From Dryocosmus kuriphilus (Eukaryota > Arthropoda > Insecta > Hymenoptera > Cynipidae), in the NCBI GenBank assembly GCA_038277395.1, contig CM076197.1:105736442-105800441 (forward strand): a stretch of DNA of 64,000 nt. The letters are read 5' to 3'. Shown here one piece after another: positions 22,271 through 34,478 of the stretch. The notes below the pieces were generated by a model. The model was not told the DNA's origin, ran no database searches, and saw nothing but the letters and a program-made list of their open reading frames with translations. The translations under genes were made by a program, and so were the position numbers. How positions within the stretch are numbered: the first letter of the stretch is position 1; each line of letters starts with the position of its first letter.

Positions 22271-25200
22271 TCAGGATTCGTAGACAAGGCGTTCGTAATG
22301 GGGAATGATTTCTCGATTTGGTAAATGCAAACCAAATTCAAGAGCTACCAAAACTGCAAACTCGGAGGTTATAAGTTCTTTGCGATTCAGACGAAAAACG
22401 CTCTCTCGATTCTCTGGAATAAAAAACACAAGGGTTAATAAATTTAGGATATTATTATTACATTCTCATCTCAATGAGAAGGTATTAGTTTTATGTGAAA
22501 ACTGACTTTCACGGATTTCATGAAATGTCGACGTTTGATGATCCCCTGAATCCGAAAAAACATATTTTAAGTTGGAGTCTGTCTGTCGTTGTCATCGTCG
22601 TTGTCGTTGTTGTTGTGGTCGTGTAGTAGTCTGTGAACACGACCACTTTCGAATGACTAATCGGATTGGGTTGCGAGATACAGAAAATATGTATATAACC
22701 AAAATTGTTTATCCTAAAAAGATCTACAAATTTTGTATTAACCATTTTTTGATCAAATGCACGGCTTTTGTTTTAATCGAGAAAACGTTATTAAAAATCA
22801 AAAATTCAAATTTCCCGCCAAACTATGCAAGATACGAAAGAAATAATAATAAACAAAGTTGTTCACCTCAAAAAGATCTACAAATTTGCTCCCTATCATT
22901 TTTTTTAACAGACGCGTAGTTTTTGATATTCGTGAAATATGTTATGAAATATAAAGAAAACCACATTTCAGCAAAACTATGCAAGATATGAGAAAATATT
23001 AACAAGCAGAATTGTTCACCTTGGAAAGAGAGAGAATGATGAGAATGTATTCCTTACGGGAAGGCTGCTGGCCGAGGTGTCGAAAAACTGTAATGTCGCT
23101 CAAATTCCCATTCAATTCCATCTGTTTTCGTATATACGACTTGTGTATTTTAAAGAGACACTTTGCAAAAAATTTCCTCAACCTGGAAGGGTTTCACGGT
23201 TGTATGAGGTGTGCTTAGTAGACAGTTTTCCGAAAAAAGTAAAAATATCTGTGCTAAAATACGATAATGGAAAAGTGTTGAAATGAGGAGAAGTAGAGAA
23301 AGAGTTCCAATGGTTAGAAGGAGAAAGCAATACCAGAGTAGTACTTACAACCTATAAATGATTATGTTAGGGACTGGAGAGACACTGCAACTGCATTCGC
23401 GGCAAGGCAGCACTTTTTTCTTTTTATCGAATTTCCCATTTTGCATACTGCAACCATATTCCGTGTGAAAAACATTAAAAGTACAAAAATAATTGTATGC
23501 AACAATTGGGGTTATGACAGAATTGACAGGCCTCGACGCTCGTCGCGCCAACTACGGCTGCCAAAATGCCGTTGGTAATGTCGCACGCGACGGCGGGAAT
23601 TTCAAATTTGAAACACAATTGTATGGCATAAATGTCAATGTAATATTGTTATCTTGTGCAGAAAAATAATTAAATATTGAACAATATTTCAAAGCGACAT
23701 TTTAAAATTATATTTCTACACAAGATAACAATATTATATTGACATTTACACCATACTATTGTATTTAAAATTTTAAATTCCCGCCGTCACGTGCGACATT
23801 ACCAACAGCATTTTGGCAGCCGTGATTGGCGCACTTCGTGGGCGCGAAGACTGTCGAGGCCTGTCAAATCTGTCATAACCCCACTTGTATACAATATTTT
23901 TGTACTTTTAATGTTTTTCACATGGAATATGGTTGCATTGTGCAAAATAGGAAGTTCGATAAAAAGAAAAAAGTGCTACCTTGCCGCGAATGCAGTTGCA
24001 GTGTCTCTCCAGTCTCTCTCTCTACTCTGGTATTGCTTTCTCCTTCTAACCATTGGAACTCTTTCTACTTCCCCTCATTTCAACATTTTTCCATTATCGT
24101 ATTTTAGCACAGATATTTTTACTTTTTTCGGAAAACTGTATACTAAGCGCACCTCATACAACCGTGAACCCCTTCCAGGTTGGGGAAATCTTTTTGCAAA
24201 GTGTCTCTTTAAAATACATAAATCGTATATACGAAAACAGATGGAATTCAACAGAAATTTGAGCGACATCACATTTCTAACCTATTTTTCGACACCTCTA
24301 ATTTCTTTTGTAATTTTTAATTTAAAGGTTTATACGATCCAGACACCGAGAGCCTAGCGCGAGGTAAATAACCTATCGCGCGCGAAGCGTGAGTGCCAAC
24401 AGACGCGCGCGAAGCATGCGTGCCAACAGACGCGCGCGACGAGAATGCGCCCGCGAAGTGAGCAAATTTTTTTGTATTTAGATGTTGAAAATCAAATACT
24501 GAAATTCAATTACCTCCATAAGAGATTTTAAAACTTCGCCCTTGACATCATTTAGTTTCGCTGCGAGCAACAAACAAGCGCCAGCACATAACTTTCGAGT
24601 CTGTTTCGTAACGACGTTTCGCAGAATCAATTTTTCAAAATATACGTAAGCCATTGCCACTGTAAGAAGATCAATCCCGTATTCCAGTTTTGCGATTTTC
24701 CGCATCTCTCTCTTTAAACTGAAATAGTAAAAATACAAATTTACTTTAAGACTTGAAAGAAGGAATGAAAGGAATTTTTTAAAAATCAAAATTAGGAACC
24801 TTCGTAATTTACTGAGAGTGAGTTGAATATGCGGAAATTTCTCTTTAAACTTGTCATTTAATTCTTTTTTCAAATCCGAGGGCCGCACATAGTCAATCAC
24901 AGAAGCCTGCAAAATAAAATTTGTAAAGAATAATAATCATTGTAAAGAATAATAATCATTTACGTTTTTTAATTTCTTTAAAGAAACTGGATAACAAACC
25001 AAATTACCTTTTTCTTATAATTTTAAGGTATAGTTTTTTAAAACTCACCATGTAAGACGTAAAAGTCAACAAAGTCCGATGTTTTCCAGCGATAAGTTCA
25101 GGGTCGTCCAATAAATTTGGATTGTACTGCAGAGATTGCTCATCCCATTCGAAAACTGTAAAAAGTTAATTAATCAATCAATCAACTAATTAATTTTCGC

Positions 25201-28200
25201 CTCGATTTGCACTCAACTGACTTAAAAATAAAAACGATTATCAAAACGTTATTAATTAATAATTATCAATTATCAAGGCAGAACTTTTTATCAACAATCA
25301 ATACACCGGTATTTACCTTTCGAATCAGTTGTCAAAGATAAAGGTGGTGACTCCGTTACGTGTTGATTTCGATGAGCTGCAGCATCGTAAGAAAGACACC
25401 TGAAAATCCCAACTATTTACAAACCCTATTCGCAAAATCTGTTTACAATTTTTTCTACTCATTCTTCAGTTTAATAATATTCATAGTACTTAATAAAGAC
25501 AAGGACTTAGTATTTAAATATAGTAATTAAATAATTAAATAAATAATTAGTCAAATTCATCTATCACAAACTAGATAAACCTCAAAAAACTGTACATACA
25601 AAAAATGACAAAATAAATTAACTTCTGCTCTTTTTTTATCTTCAATTTTCTATTTTCTTCGTTTAGAATGTTTAGACTGTCTAAAAATGTTAAAATATAT
25701 AAACAGAAAAAATAAAATAAAAAAATTCCGCGCATGCAAGAAGTTTTACACGAGACTACACTTGAATATTCCAATGTGGTTTTACCATTGGGTACGGTCC
25801 GAATTCCACGTTATTGTTTCTGTTCTGTAATGTATAATAATTGAATTAATTTTTAAAGAGCAAAGTTTATCAAATTTTCCGAATCTTTCTATAAATTACA
25901 GAAAAATGTTTTCAGAAAAAGGTACTTTGAATAAAAAAGGAAATTAAAAAAAATATATAATAAAAATAATATTTTAAATTTAGAAAAAATGTTAATACCT
26001 TTGGACAATGGGATGTTTGTTCGTTCCTGAATATCCGACATCTAATGAATCGGGATCTCCAGAAAGTACTTTTTTCTCCTTCAAAAATTGACGCGATGGT
26101 ATAAGTAACTGACCGTAAGATATTTCCTATCAAAATGAAAGCAAATTGATTATTTAGAAATTCAACTGAAATCTTAAATGCAAAAAAATACTTTTATACA
26201 TATATATGTGAATAGTTAAGTAAAACCATTTATTAATAGGAACTTAATTACCTGTCCGTCTTTTGCTCGTTCGAGACCCAACAAACCAAAAGTATCAACG
26301 TTGTCGTTGATAGCAGATAAAGGCCTCGATGTAATTGTATTCTTTCTCCTTCCCGCGTCTTTTCGAAGCTCAGACCTGCGTTAAAAATTAAAAGGAAATT
26401 AGACTCTTATTTTTTTAGTTTCGTCACTTACACCTGTAATCTAAATCAACGAATAAATAAAATTTTAATATTTAAATATTCTTCTGATAACGTTACCACA
26501 AAAATTTTTAGCTGAATGTCTTATAAAATCAGAAAAAAATCTCGGTAACGTTCTCGGATATTTTTTGTCTACTTTAAGTTTAATGGTGCAGATAATAATG
26601 ATTAGCGTGACACGTGTCTTCAGCATTTTTGTGCGTATCGTAAAGCTCAAATGTGATACAAAAATCGGTGAGGAAAAATTTCGATAAAATATCGAAGATT
26701 GGAAGTACTCTACGAAGTAACGAATCGTTACCTTTTTAAAATCGGATTATTCGCTGCGAGGCTTTTGAAGACAGGAGAGTTACCCCTTTCATTTTGCCAG
26801 CTTGCAATAATAATTAAGAAGGTTGACATTTTAAAATAAGAATGGAGTATAGTCTCCACTACGGAAAATTACTATAAATCAAATAAATTAATTTTTTTTA
26901 AATTTGGAAGCGTCCGAATTTTTAAAACATTCAAAGTACAAACTAGTATCCCCAAACTGTAAAAAATGTTATTATATTCTACTTCTTGGAGAATACATTA
27001 CTAGGAACACGTGAGGATTGTTTAACAAACAGAGGATTGTTTTATAACAGCTTACCAACTCGTCCGTTGACCTTTATTGTAGGGGATGGCGGAAAATACA
27101 AGAAATGGAACTCGTCTCGTGGAAACTACAATGACTCGATCGTCTCTGAATTTTTGTCCGGATATCGGACGTTGCATTAAACGTAATTCCCTGGTGACTT
27201 CTGGTATAATTCCACTATTTACACATCCCGACTGTAAATTATTCAGAACTTTTGCTTTCAATTTTGTGACTTGAGAAACTGATTTCGAACGCAGGGAACC
27301 GATACTCTCGCTGCTGCTGTTGTAATGGTGTTTAATGTCCTCTGATAAAGTCGAGGTTTGATGGGTTATTCGTTTTTTATAGTGCAGGGATCCAACTCTT
27401 CTTTCCGGTAAGGAATAATCACTGCCTGCAGTTCCAGCTCTGAAAATAGAAAAAAATAATTTATTAATAACTAGTTTCAAAATTAAATGATGCTTGATTT
27501 GTGCAGGACCAAAAATATTTATAACCCAATATTAAATTTAGAAGGGAATTGTTTTCCGGATGTTACTAAACTTATCTTAATCAGTTCAATTATGATTTAT
27601 CTCTGTAGCCATGGATAATTTTTTACTAATGATTTATCTCTGTAGCCACAGATCATTTTTTACTATCTGTTGAGCTTTATCAGAGATTTAATTCCAGTCA
27701 AGTGTCAGGTTCTTCACATAAGAAGAATGCCGGTGAGATTATTTTGTTCCCAGGTACATACACAGCATTGTTTCAAAGATAAAATTAACCAAAATAATTT
27801 TATTGCAGTTTAATTTGCTTTCGGTTTTAAATTCAGCAGATGGGAATGTAATTTAAAGTAGGAAATTGAAACTTTAAACACAAATAAGAAACTCCAAATT
27901 AGTAATTAAGTACAATATTGTAAGCATTTCAACTGAAATGTAATTTGATTCTAAAATTAATAGTTAATTCTGGTTTAAAGGAATGCAATTTAATGAATGC
28001 TAAAATAGTCATTTAAAAAGTTAATTATTCTCGAACGCAAATTACATTGATTAAGCATCTAGAGCTTTGTCTATTTTTACCCCAATTCCATTTTTTACTA
28101 CTTCAGAATAAAAAATGAAGAATAATTACATTTATCTTCATTGATTCTGCAGAAAAGAAAATTTCAAGTATTTCTAGGATTTTAAACGTAATATTTTAAT

Positions 28201-29377
28201 AAAAGTAAACTAAATTGATCAAATATTCATGAATATATGAACAGGAATTATTTTCTGGCTAAAGTCAAGTTCAACCTGTTCGTGATTACGATTATTTCAA
28301 GAGCGTAAAAACCAAAAACAGTCAGTGGCCTTTTAATCAGAATGAAGTTTCCAGTTTCACTGAAGCACTAAATATATATTTTCTGGAGGACAAAATATGT
28401 CAAATTCATGGCCAAGAAATCAAAAAAATAAGAAACTGTATCATTCTTTGGTAGTTTTTTTTTCTTTTCAATTGAAAAATAATTCTATATTATAGGAAAC
28501 AGTCATCCTTAAGGAAAAGGATCTTTGAAATAAAGTTTTCAAGAAAGAAATCTAGACAGATTGGCTTAAATTTGAAAATAAAATCCATAAAATCACTTGC
28601 ACTTGTATTTCAATTTTGAAAAATCGTTCCCTTCCTAAAAATTAACTAAATTTGTAAATAAATCCAAAGTTTATTTCTCTCTGATTCAGGCATAAACAAG
28701 CGTAATATAATAAATATTTCGAAGGATTTAAACCTAACAAGTGTTTCAATGTCATCTAAAAACAGAATTCCAGTTTAAAAAACGTGTATCTCTGTCTAAA
28801 AATAAATTATCGACACATAGCAACAATTTTAAAGAAACCTGGAAAAGGTCAACATAAAATCGTCCTTGAAATTCTTAAAATCCTAAGTTACTTTCTTAAA
28901 ATCTGAATGAATAAATTTTCGAAAAATTGGGCAAATTATTCTAATACAAAAAGAATGCAAATATTGAAAAACAATCTTGATTCACCTTTCCCTGAAGGAA
29001 CTGTAGGCCCCAGGCGATAATTGAGGACAATTCCTCTCCTGCTCTAATAAATTTGTAAGTGCAGCTTTTGCAGGCGTAAAGGTCGTCGAATCAGATTCAA
29101 AACTCCCATCACCCTTTTGCGGCGATTCCGGCTTCGTCCCATCATCCTGCGAATCATTAAAAATCTTCTCCGTGTCTCCACCAGCCTCTTTTTTCTCCAA
29201 AAACTCTGAATTATGAGTTTCCTGGAGACCCTTGAGTGTTCCTTGAAATACAACTCCGTTGCGGGACAGCAAAGCTAATTTGGTGTCTCGATGACTCCCA
29301 TCCAAGGAGATGTTGGACAGGAATGTCAGGGCGGCTATTCTTCTTCGCGAGTGATTTTTTTTTAAGGCTGCTGCCAT
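22271..29377 (-). CDS. Cables: Cables (CDK5 and ABL enzyme substrate), cyclin-box adaptor, 569 aa
   Basis: An adaptor that links cyclin-dependent kinases to tyrosine kinases and has a C-terminal cyclin-like box. Ten exons in perfect phase are 29377-28986, 27439-27056, 26375-26252, 26126-25999, 25824-25786, 25399-25317, 25155-25049, 24906-24800, 24718-24514 and 22411-22271. The N-terminus HSRRRIAALTFLSNISLDG is the family signature. The C-terminal half holds DEQSLQYNPNLLDDPEL, GKHRTLLTFTSYM, SVIDYVRPSDLKKELN, SLKREMRKIAKLEYGI and KLCAGACLLLAAKLND, then FRLNRKELITSEF and LVALEFGLHLPNREIIPHY. The start at 29377 fits the family, although the frame is open further upstream. Intron 1 (27440-28985) contains a short tandem duplication. 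The last intron, 2.1 kb long, is almost filled by nested mobile DNA, yet the final exon remains intact. Confidence 0.93.
22585..22622. repeat. GTC/GTT triplet microsatellite
   Basis: Short run of GTT, GTC and ATC triplets. It is the inverted counterpart of the GAC-rich run at 13.64-13.70 kb in the related element. Confidence 0.8.
23061..24299. mobile_element. 1.24-kb near-perfect palindrome (foldback element) nested in copy 2
   Basis: The left arm, beginning AAGGCTGCTGGCCGAGGTGTC at 23061, is mirrored by the right arm ending TTTTTCGACACCTC at 24299. Arms are about 600 bp, with a loop of only some tens of bases near 23675-23705. Paired landmarks include GTATATACGACTTGTGTATT (left) and its complement near 24220, a GGCAAGGCAGCAC motif mirrored near 23980, and GGCAGCC mirrored near 23815. 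Both arms have short open frames with the same reading (FDKKKKVLPCRECSC), probably remnants of one ancestral sequence. A 475-bp relative with only the outer arm parts is at 55086-55560, where TTAA duplications are intact. Confidence 0.8.
27592..27662. repeat. Short tandem duplication in Cables intron 1
   Basis: ATGATTTATCTCTGTAGCCA occurs twice about 40 bp apart, each copy followed by an ATTTTTTACTA-like tail. It looks like a simple local duplication with no other feature. Confidence 0.7.
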
Positions 29378-31311
29378 TCCACGTATAACCGATGAGTACT
29401 TTTGCGCCTTTAGGTAATCAACAGGGTCAACGAAAATAAATGATACTGACTTGATTATTTCGAAAGAATAAAAACACCACACAAATCATCACAAACCCTC
29501 TTCACTTTTCGAGTACTTAGTCCTAGTGCACGTCACCCTCGCACTCGGCAAGCTTAGTCGAGAGCCTTCAGAAGATATCATGTTCTAGGCCTATTTACGC
29601 ACTTTATTGTCGCAAGAGTTGCTTTCTTCACTTTCGAAAAGAACTCATCGTTTTCGTTTACGTTATCAATGATCCGGTCACGCGTACACCGACTTGTCTC
29701 TCTGCTGCTGCCTCAGTCCACACAAGTCCACACTCCACACCACACATGCACACGGATGTGAACGCTGTGAGTTTTTCGATATAGTCATATGACCGCCCAT
29801 AACCCATTCACGATTCGCAAAAAAACACTTCGGAATTTTTGAGTATGTATAAAATTTTGAGACCTATCCACACGAGGATCAAGTGGTCTTGCGCAGCATG
29901 TGCGCCGCTAGTCAGGGATGGGAAAGTAAAATGCCTGATGCATAGGTGACGTAACATACATGGTTTATACGGTTTATGAGTAATTTGCTATGTATTTTAC
30001 CTCGAAAACATCAAATTTGTTGAGTTGGGGGATTTCTGCGTAAAATACGTATTTGAATTCATGTAAAAAACATGTATTTTGAGGCCTTCTCATATTCTTG
30101 CCGGCAGTGCCAGTCAGTACCAGTGGCTGGCAACAAAGATGGTATATGGTATATGAATATGCGCCGCTATTCTTAATTTCACAATTATATAATTTTAACG
30201 AATAATTTATGAATAAGTAGACAGCAAAACAGCAAATTAAAAAAGTAATAATTAGAAGTCACAATTTTTTGATTAACTAATAAACATATATAAAATTTAT
30301 GTTAGAATTTTCTAAAAAAAGTATTTAAAGTTTCGAGAAGAGATATTGACGGCTTAAATTAAGAATGTGTTCATATGACCTAACTATGAGCAGAGCTGAC
30401 GACCTTGGCTGGCAGCCACGGTTGGTAGCGTATAATATGTTATGCAATAGACATATATTTCTACGCCTACATTACGTTTAAAGTTCTCAAGCGAGCGTGA
30501 GCTTAGACCTAAGAGCGTGAGTGACGTCTATTACGTCTCATGAAAAGTTGCACATGCGCCTTGCACCTTATTCGCACAACGTAATTTACATTTTAATACG
30601 GTAACAACCATGTAGAATAGATACAGCAGTGCGATTCCTCGGCCGTTTTCAAGTCGAAAATCGAATGAACCTCTCTTTCTACCTCGATAAGCTAAAAAAA
30701 GAGGTCCGTTCGATTTCGACTGCAGGAGACCAACTCCCAGGGTTCCACAGTTACACGTAACTCGAAATTTCATACGTAACGTCAGAAGGGTAATACACGT
30801 AAAAAACCCGTAAGAAAAGTAAAAAACCTGGCGGATTCCAAATTAGGGAAAAAAGGCATGACATAATTTCACTTTTGTGACAATGACAGAAAAATGTGAA
30901 AATTGTAGTTCATGTTTTAAAAGTAAAAAATAAGTAAACCAGGGGAAAAAATCAGAAGGGGCAACCAATCCCTTGGAAATAACTAGAATTTAACTTTCTA
31001 ACGTTTTAAACAAGAATTCAATTTTTTTTTAAATATTCAAAAGTTGTGAAATGTAAACTTACTTATAAACTTGTTTGCAGCCTAGACAGCAACTTTGCCA
31101 TTTTCATCGACTCTTCGCTGGAAACTTAGTTTCTTCCAATAACCAGCTTTTGGCCTACCGCCCCTATTCATATTATTTTATAATTTCAAAACACTGCAAA
31201 AGCTGCAAAACACCGGTTTTCGCATGTCTCGTTGAAAGGCATGAAATAATCACAAGAATAGAAATTATGTTGAATACTTGAATACCACTCAGGGGGGTGG
31301 TAGTCAAAACT
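29378..31311. other. Intergenic DNA upstream of Cables
   Basis: The first 400 bp should hold the Cables promoter and 5' UTR. From about 29900 to 31300 the sequence is repeat-like: short palindromes around CATGTAAAAAACATG at 30060, and a GTAATACACGTAAAAAACCC stretch at 30791. The latter is echoed in inverse near 33460, so it may be the outer end of the element that contains the 31.3-33.3 kb palindrome. No gene was recognised. Confidence 0.45.
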
Positions 31312-33291
31312 GAAAATGTCGGCAATGTTGACCGTCGCCGAGTGGCGGCGCTGGCTGTACTTTTAGGCCGACAATCATTGAAATGCATGAGGAAAAATAC
31401 AAATTTGATTTAGTTTAATTGTGAAAACACGTTTTTTGCATATGTTTATTTCAGGAAAATATTTCTTTTAGTATTTCAAGTATCCAATAAAGTAACAAGT
31501 ACTAATGAAAAATTAGGAAAACATTATTTTTATGATTAAATACGAATGCACTTATCGCGCTTTTTGCAGAGTACCAACAGTAATTCTACAAAGTAAACTT
31601 GAAATTTTTACCACTGATATATGTAAATATTGTAAACTATGTACATAGTAAATTTCAATTGAATTTTATTTTTATGGGCATTTATAATGATTAATAAAAT
31701 TAACGTTTAATTGAAATAAATTGCAAAAATTTATATTTAATTTTAAAGATAAAAAATAATTTACTTTGTTTCATTTTAAAATCATTGGAAAACCAAGATG
31801 TTTATAAAAATGAATTATGTTATAATAAATATCAATTATTACAAATATGAAGATATTTGTAACGATTTATATTCTAAAAGATAGGATTTTGAGAATAAAT
31901 AAATATTATGATAGAATTGTAGAATAAAAAAGTGTTTTGGTAAACAATATATTTTATTAAGAATAAATTGAGAATAAATAAAATGCATAATTTGAAGCAA
32001 ATAAATACTATAACTCCTAATACGCGCTATTTAAATAAAATTTAAATATGAAAACATTTATTTACATGGTGTGATTCGCGAATTTAAGCCTTTTAAATTT
32101 TTTGATGTTAGCATAGCGGAAAGTCGAAAAATGAAGTAATTTCAGTTGCAACAAGCTTCAAAAGCTTCCAAAATCACCCAGTTGTTAAAATAATAGCGTA
32201 TGCTGATGACCAGCTCTTTCGTCATCCTAACTATCAAATTTTTAAATTCTTAAAAAGAATAAAAACGTTCTTTGAGAAAAATTGCAGCCACAGCAATGTA
32301 TTCAGTATAGTTGCTAACGACGTGACTAAAGAAAATTTTTATTTTCATTGCGTCGATCACACTAAAGACGTGTTAGCCTATTTAATTCAGTATTACATGG
32401 AAAACCGAATGCGACTTTGCTAACATGAAAATTGCTGACCTAATAAAGACTAACTTGGAGCAAAAGAAACTGACAAAGCTTGCTACAACTTAAATAACTT
32501 AATTTTTCGCTATGTTAACACCGAAAAATTTAAAAGGTTTAAGTTCGTGAATCACACTATGTAAATAAATGTTTTCATACTTAAATTTTTTTAAACGTAT
32601 TAAACATTATAGTATTTATTTGTTTAAAATTATGTATTTTATTTATTCTCAATTTATTCTTAATAAAATATATTTTTTATCGATAAACTTTTTTGATCTA
32701 CAATTTTATCAATATTTATTTATTCTCCAAATCCTATATTTTAGAATGTAAATAGTTACAAATATCTGCATATTTGTAAAAATTGATATTTATTACAACA
32801 TAATTCATTTTTATAAACACCTCGGTTTTTCAATGATTTTAAGACGAAACAAAATACATTTTTTTTCATCTTTAAAATGAAATATAAATTTTTACAATTT
32901 ATACCAATTAAACGCTAATTTTGTTAATTATTATAAATGTCCATAAAAATAAAATTCAATTGAAATTTACTATGTTCATTGTTTACAATATTTACATATA
33001 TCAAAGCTAAAAATTTTAAGTTCACTTTGTTCAATTATTATTGGTACTCTGCAAAAAGCGCGAGAACTGCATTGGTATTTAATCATAAAAATAATGTTTT
33101 CCTAATTTTTCATCAGTACTTGTTACTTTATTGGATACTTGAAATACTAAAAGAAATATTTTCCTGAGATAAACATGTGTAAAAAGCGTTTTTTAACAAT
33201 TAAAATAAATCAAATTTGTATTTTTCGCCATGCATTTTAATGATTGTTGGCCAAAAAGTACAGCCAGCGCCGCCACACGGCGACGGTCAAA
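31312..33291. mobile_element. 2-kb palindromic element with about 790-bp arms
   Basis: Left arm 31312-32115 and right arm about 32500-33291 are inverted copies. Paired landmarks include GACCGTCGCCGAGTGGCGGCG / CGCCGCCACACGGCGACGGTC, TGCATTTCA / TGCATTTTA near the ends, and TGTGATTCGCGAATTTAAGC mirrored near 32545. Arms differ by scattered substitutions and small indels, so the duplication is not brand new. The unpaired centre of about 385 bp carries a protein-coding remnant. Weak inverted similarity (ACGTAAAAAACC / GGTTTTTTACGT) extends the possible ends to about 30790 and 33465. Confidence 0.75.
32146..32493 (+). pseudogene. Transposase-like C-terminal fragment in the palindrome centre
   Basis: An open stretch reads ...NHPVVKIIAYADDQLFRHPNY... 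and ...VTKENFYFHCVDHTKDVLAYLI..., then meets a stop at 32420. One base out of frame it continues as FANMKIADLIKTNLEQKKL to a stop near 32493. The Phe-His-Cys...His...Leu-Ile helix layout near the C-terminus is like the tail of P-element/THAP9-type transposases. That assignment is tentative. No start codon or upstream catalytic domain is present, so this is a remnant. Confidence 0.4.
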
Positions 33292-33633
33292 TCTCACGAC
33301 ACATTTATTCTACATGCCTTTATAGGAGGATCAGCCCCGTGATACCAATTCTCCTCTGCGCAGTCGCCATCTTGAAAACGTATACGTTTTGTAAAAAATT
33401 GAGGACGTAATATACGTCGGTAAAATTCGTAAAAAAGCTATATAATTTACCTAAGGTTTTTTACGTACACATTCCTGCAAACTCCTGTACATTGACTTCG
33501 CCAAAAATGAGCAGGTTTCTCTCGGAAGTTAATAATGCTAATCTTTCCGAGCGGGGCGCCACATTGTGGTAAATTTTAGAAAACACGATTTTTCTTTTTC
33601 AAAATAAAATATCTTGACTTTGGGTAGTCTGAC

Positions 33634-34373
33634 TTAAATAAAATAAAATTAACTGTAAAGGTGATTGCTTGTAGATTATAGGAAAAAAAGTGAAAAGTGT
33701 TAAAAGGCGATTTTCTAACCTCAAAAACTTTGTGAAGACTCAAATTTTTCCTACAATGCAATATTCTATGCGACCATCTACAGCTGTACAATTACTTATA
33801 ATACACTTATAATTTCATTAAACTTCGTTTTACTTTTCATTTCTTTATACAAAACCGAAAATATAATATACAGTAATAAACAAAACGAAAAAAAACCATT
33901 TGACAATATACTATCTATTACATGCTTTTCTGTGCAATGGTATACATACGTGTTAGGACTGCTTGATTATGTTTTGTTAAAAAATATTTTTTTACAAGAA
34001 CGATAGATGGTGCAAATTTCGTGAAATTATAACATTATCGTTAATGAATGTATAAATGTATATAATATGTAGCTAGTCGATTATATTATGTATATATGGT
34101 CGATTACGATTTAATGGATTAAAGAAAGTTGTAATTATAAGAAAATATAATTTTCGTAGCTTCATCTTCCACTTCATTTTCCACTATTTTATGAATTTTT
34201 ATTATTACATACATTATAAAATACTCAAATACTTTAACTTACCTTACAAAAAAATCAATTTTAAATGTTAAAACAGAAACCGGACGCCTTGGAAAAATTT
34301 GAGCTTTCACTTTTTTTTCTATAATCTACAAGCAATCACCTTCACAGTGAATTTTATTTGATTTAAATCGGCC
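33634..34373. mobile_element. Inverted-repeat element (MITE-like)
   Basis: The block AAGGTGATTGCTTGTAGATT at about 33656 has its complement AATCTACAAGCAATCACCTT near 34325. The arms extend through AAATAAAATAAAATTAACTG (mirrored by CAGTGAATTTTATTTGATTT) and CTCAAATTTTTCC (mirrored by GGAAAAATTTGAG). The left arm contains an extra segment of some 45 bp. The interior is AT-rich and non-coding. Confidence 0.65.
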
Positions 34374-34478
34374 TACCTATCATTTCGCGGAGCTATATTT
34401 CGTTTCCCCAGGATGGGACCAGACATGGGACATTTGGTGAGTAGCCCCATTCTGCCTGCCGGCAGCGGACATTTTTAA

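Larger units (their letters stand above)
22505..24470 (-). mobile_element. GC-palindrome/tandem-repeat element, copy 2 (last Cables intron), interrupted
   Basis: It is the reverse complement of the 12.6-13.85 kb element, in the same order. The closing block is near 22510-22560, the GTC/GTT microsatellite near 22585-22620, the approximately 150-bp units near 22690-23035, and the GC-palindrome block at 24340-24465 (CGCGCGAAGCG types). The body is split by the 1.24-kb palindrome at 23061-24299. The host element's sequence before and after the break matches copy 1 across the junction, apart from about 30 bp lost. The whole assembly lies within the intron between Cables exons 24514-24718 and 22271-22411. 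Confidence 0.75.

Noticed and set aside
23345..24357. Open frames in both arms of the 23-24 kb palindrome as protein genes
   Set aside because: The same short reading occurs in both arms because they are inverted copies. There are no start context, splice sites or known domain, so I treat them as element sequence.
30531..31388. Several 70-80 residue frames between Cables and the 31-kb palindrome
   Set aside because: They overlap on both strands in repeat-like DNA and show no conserved motif.
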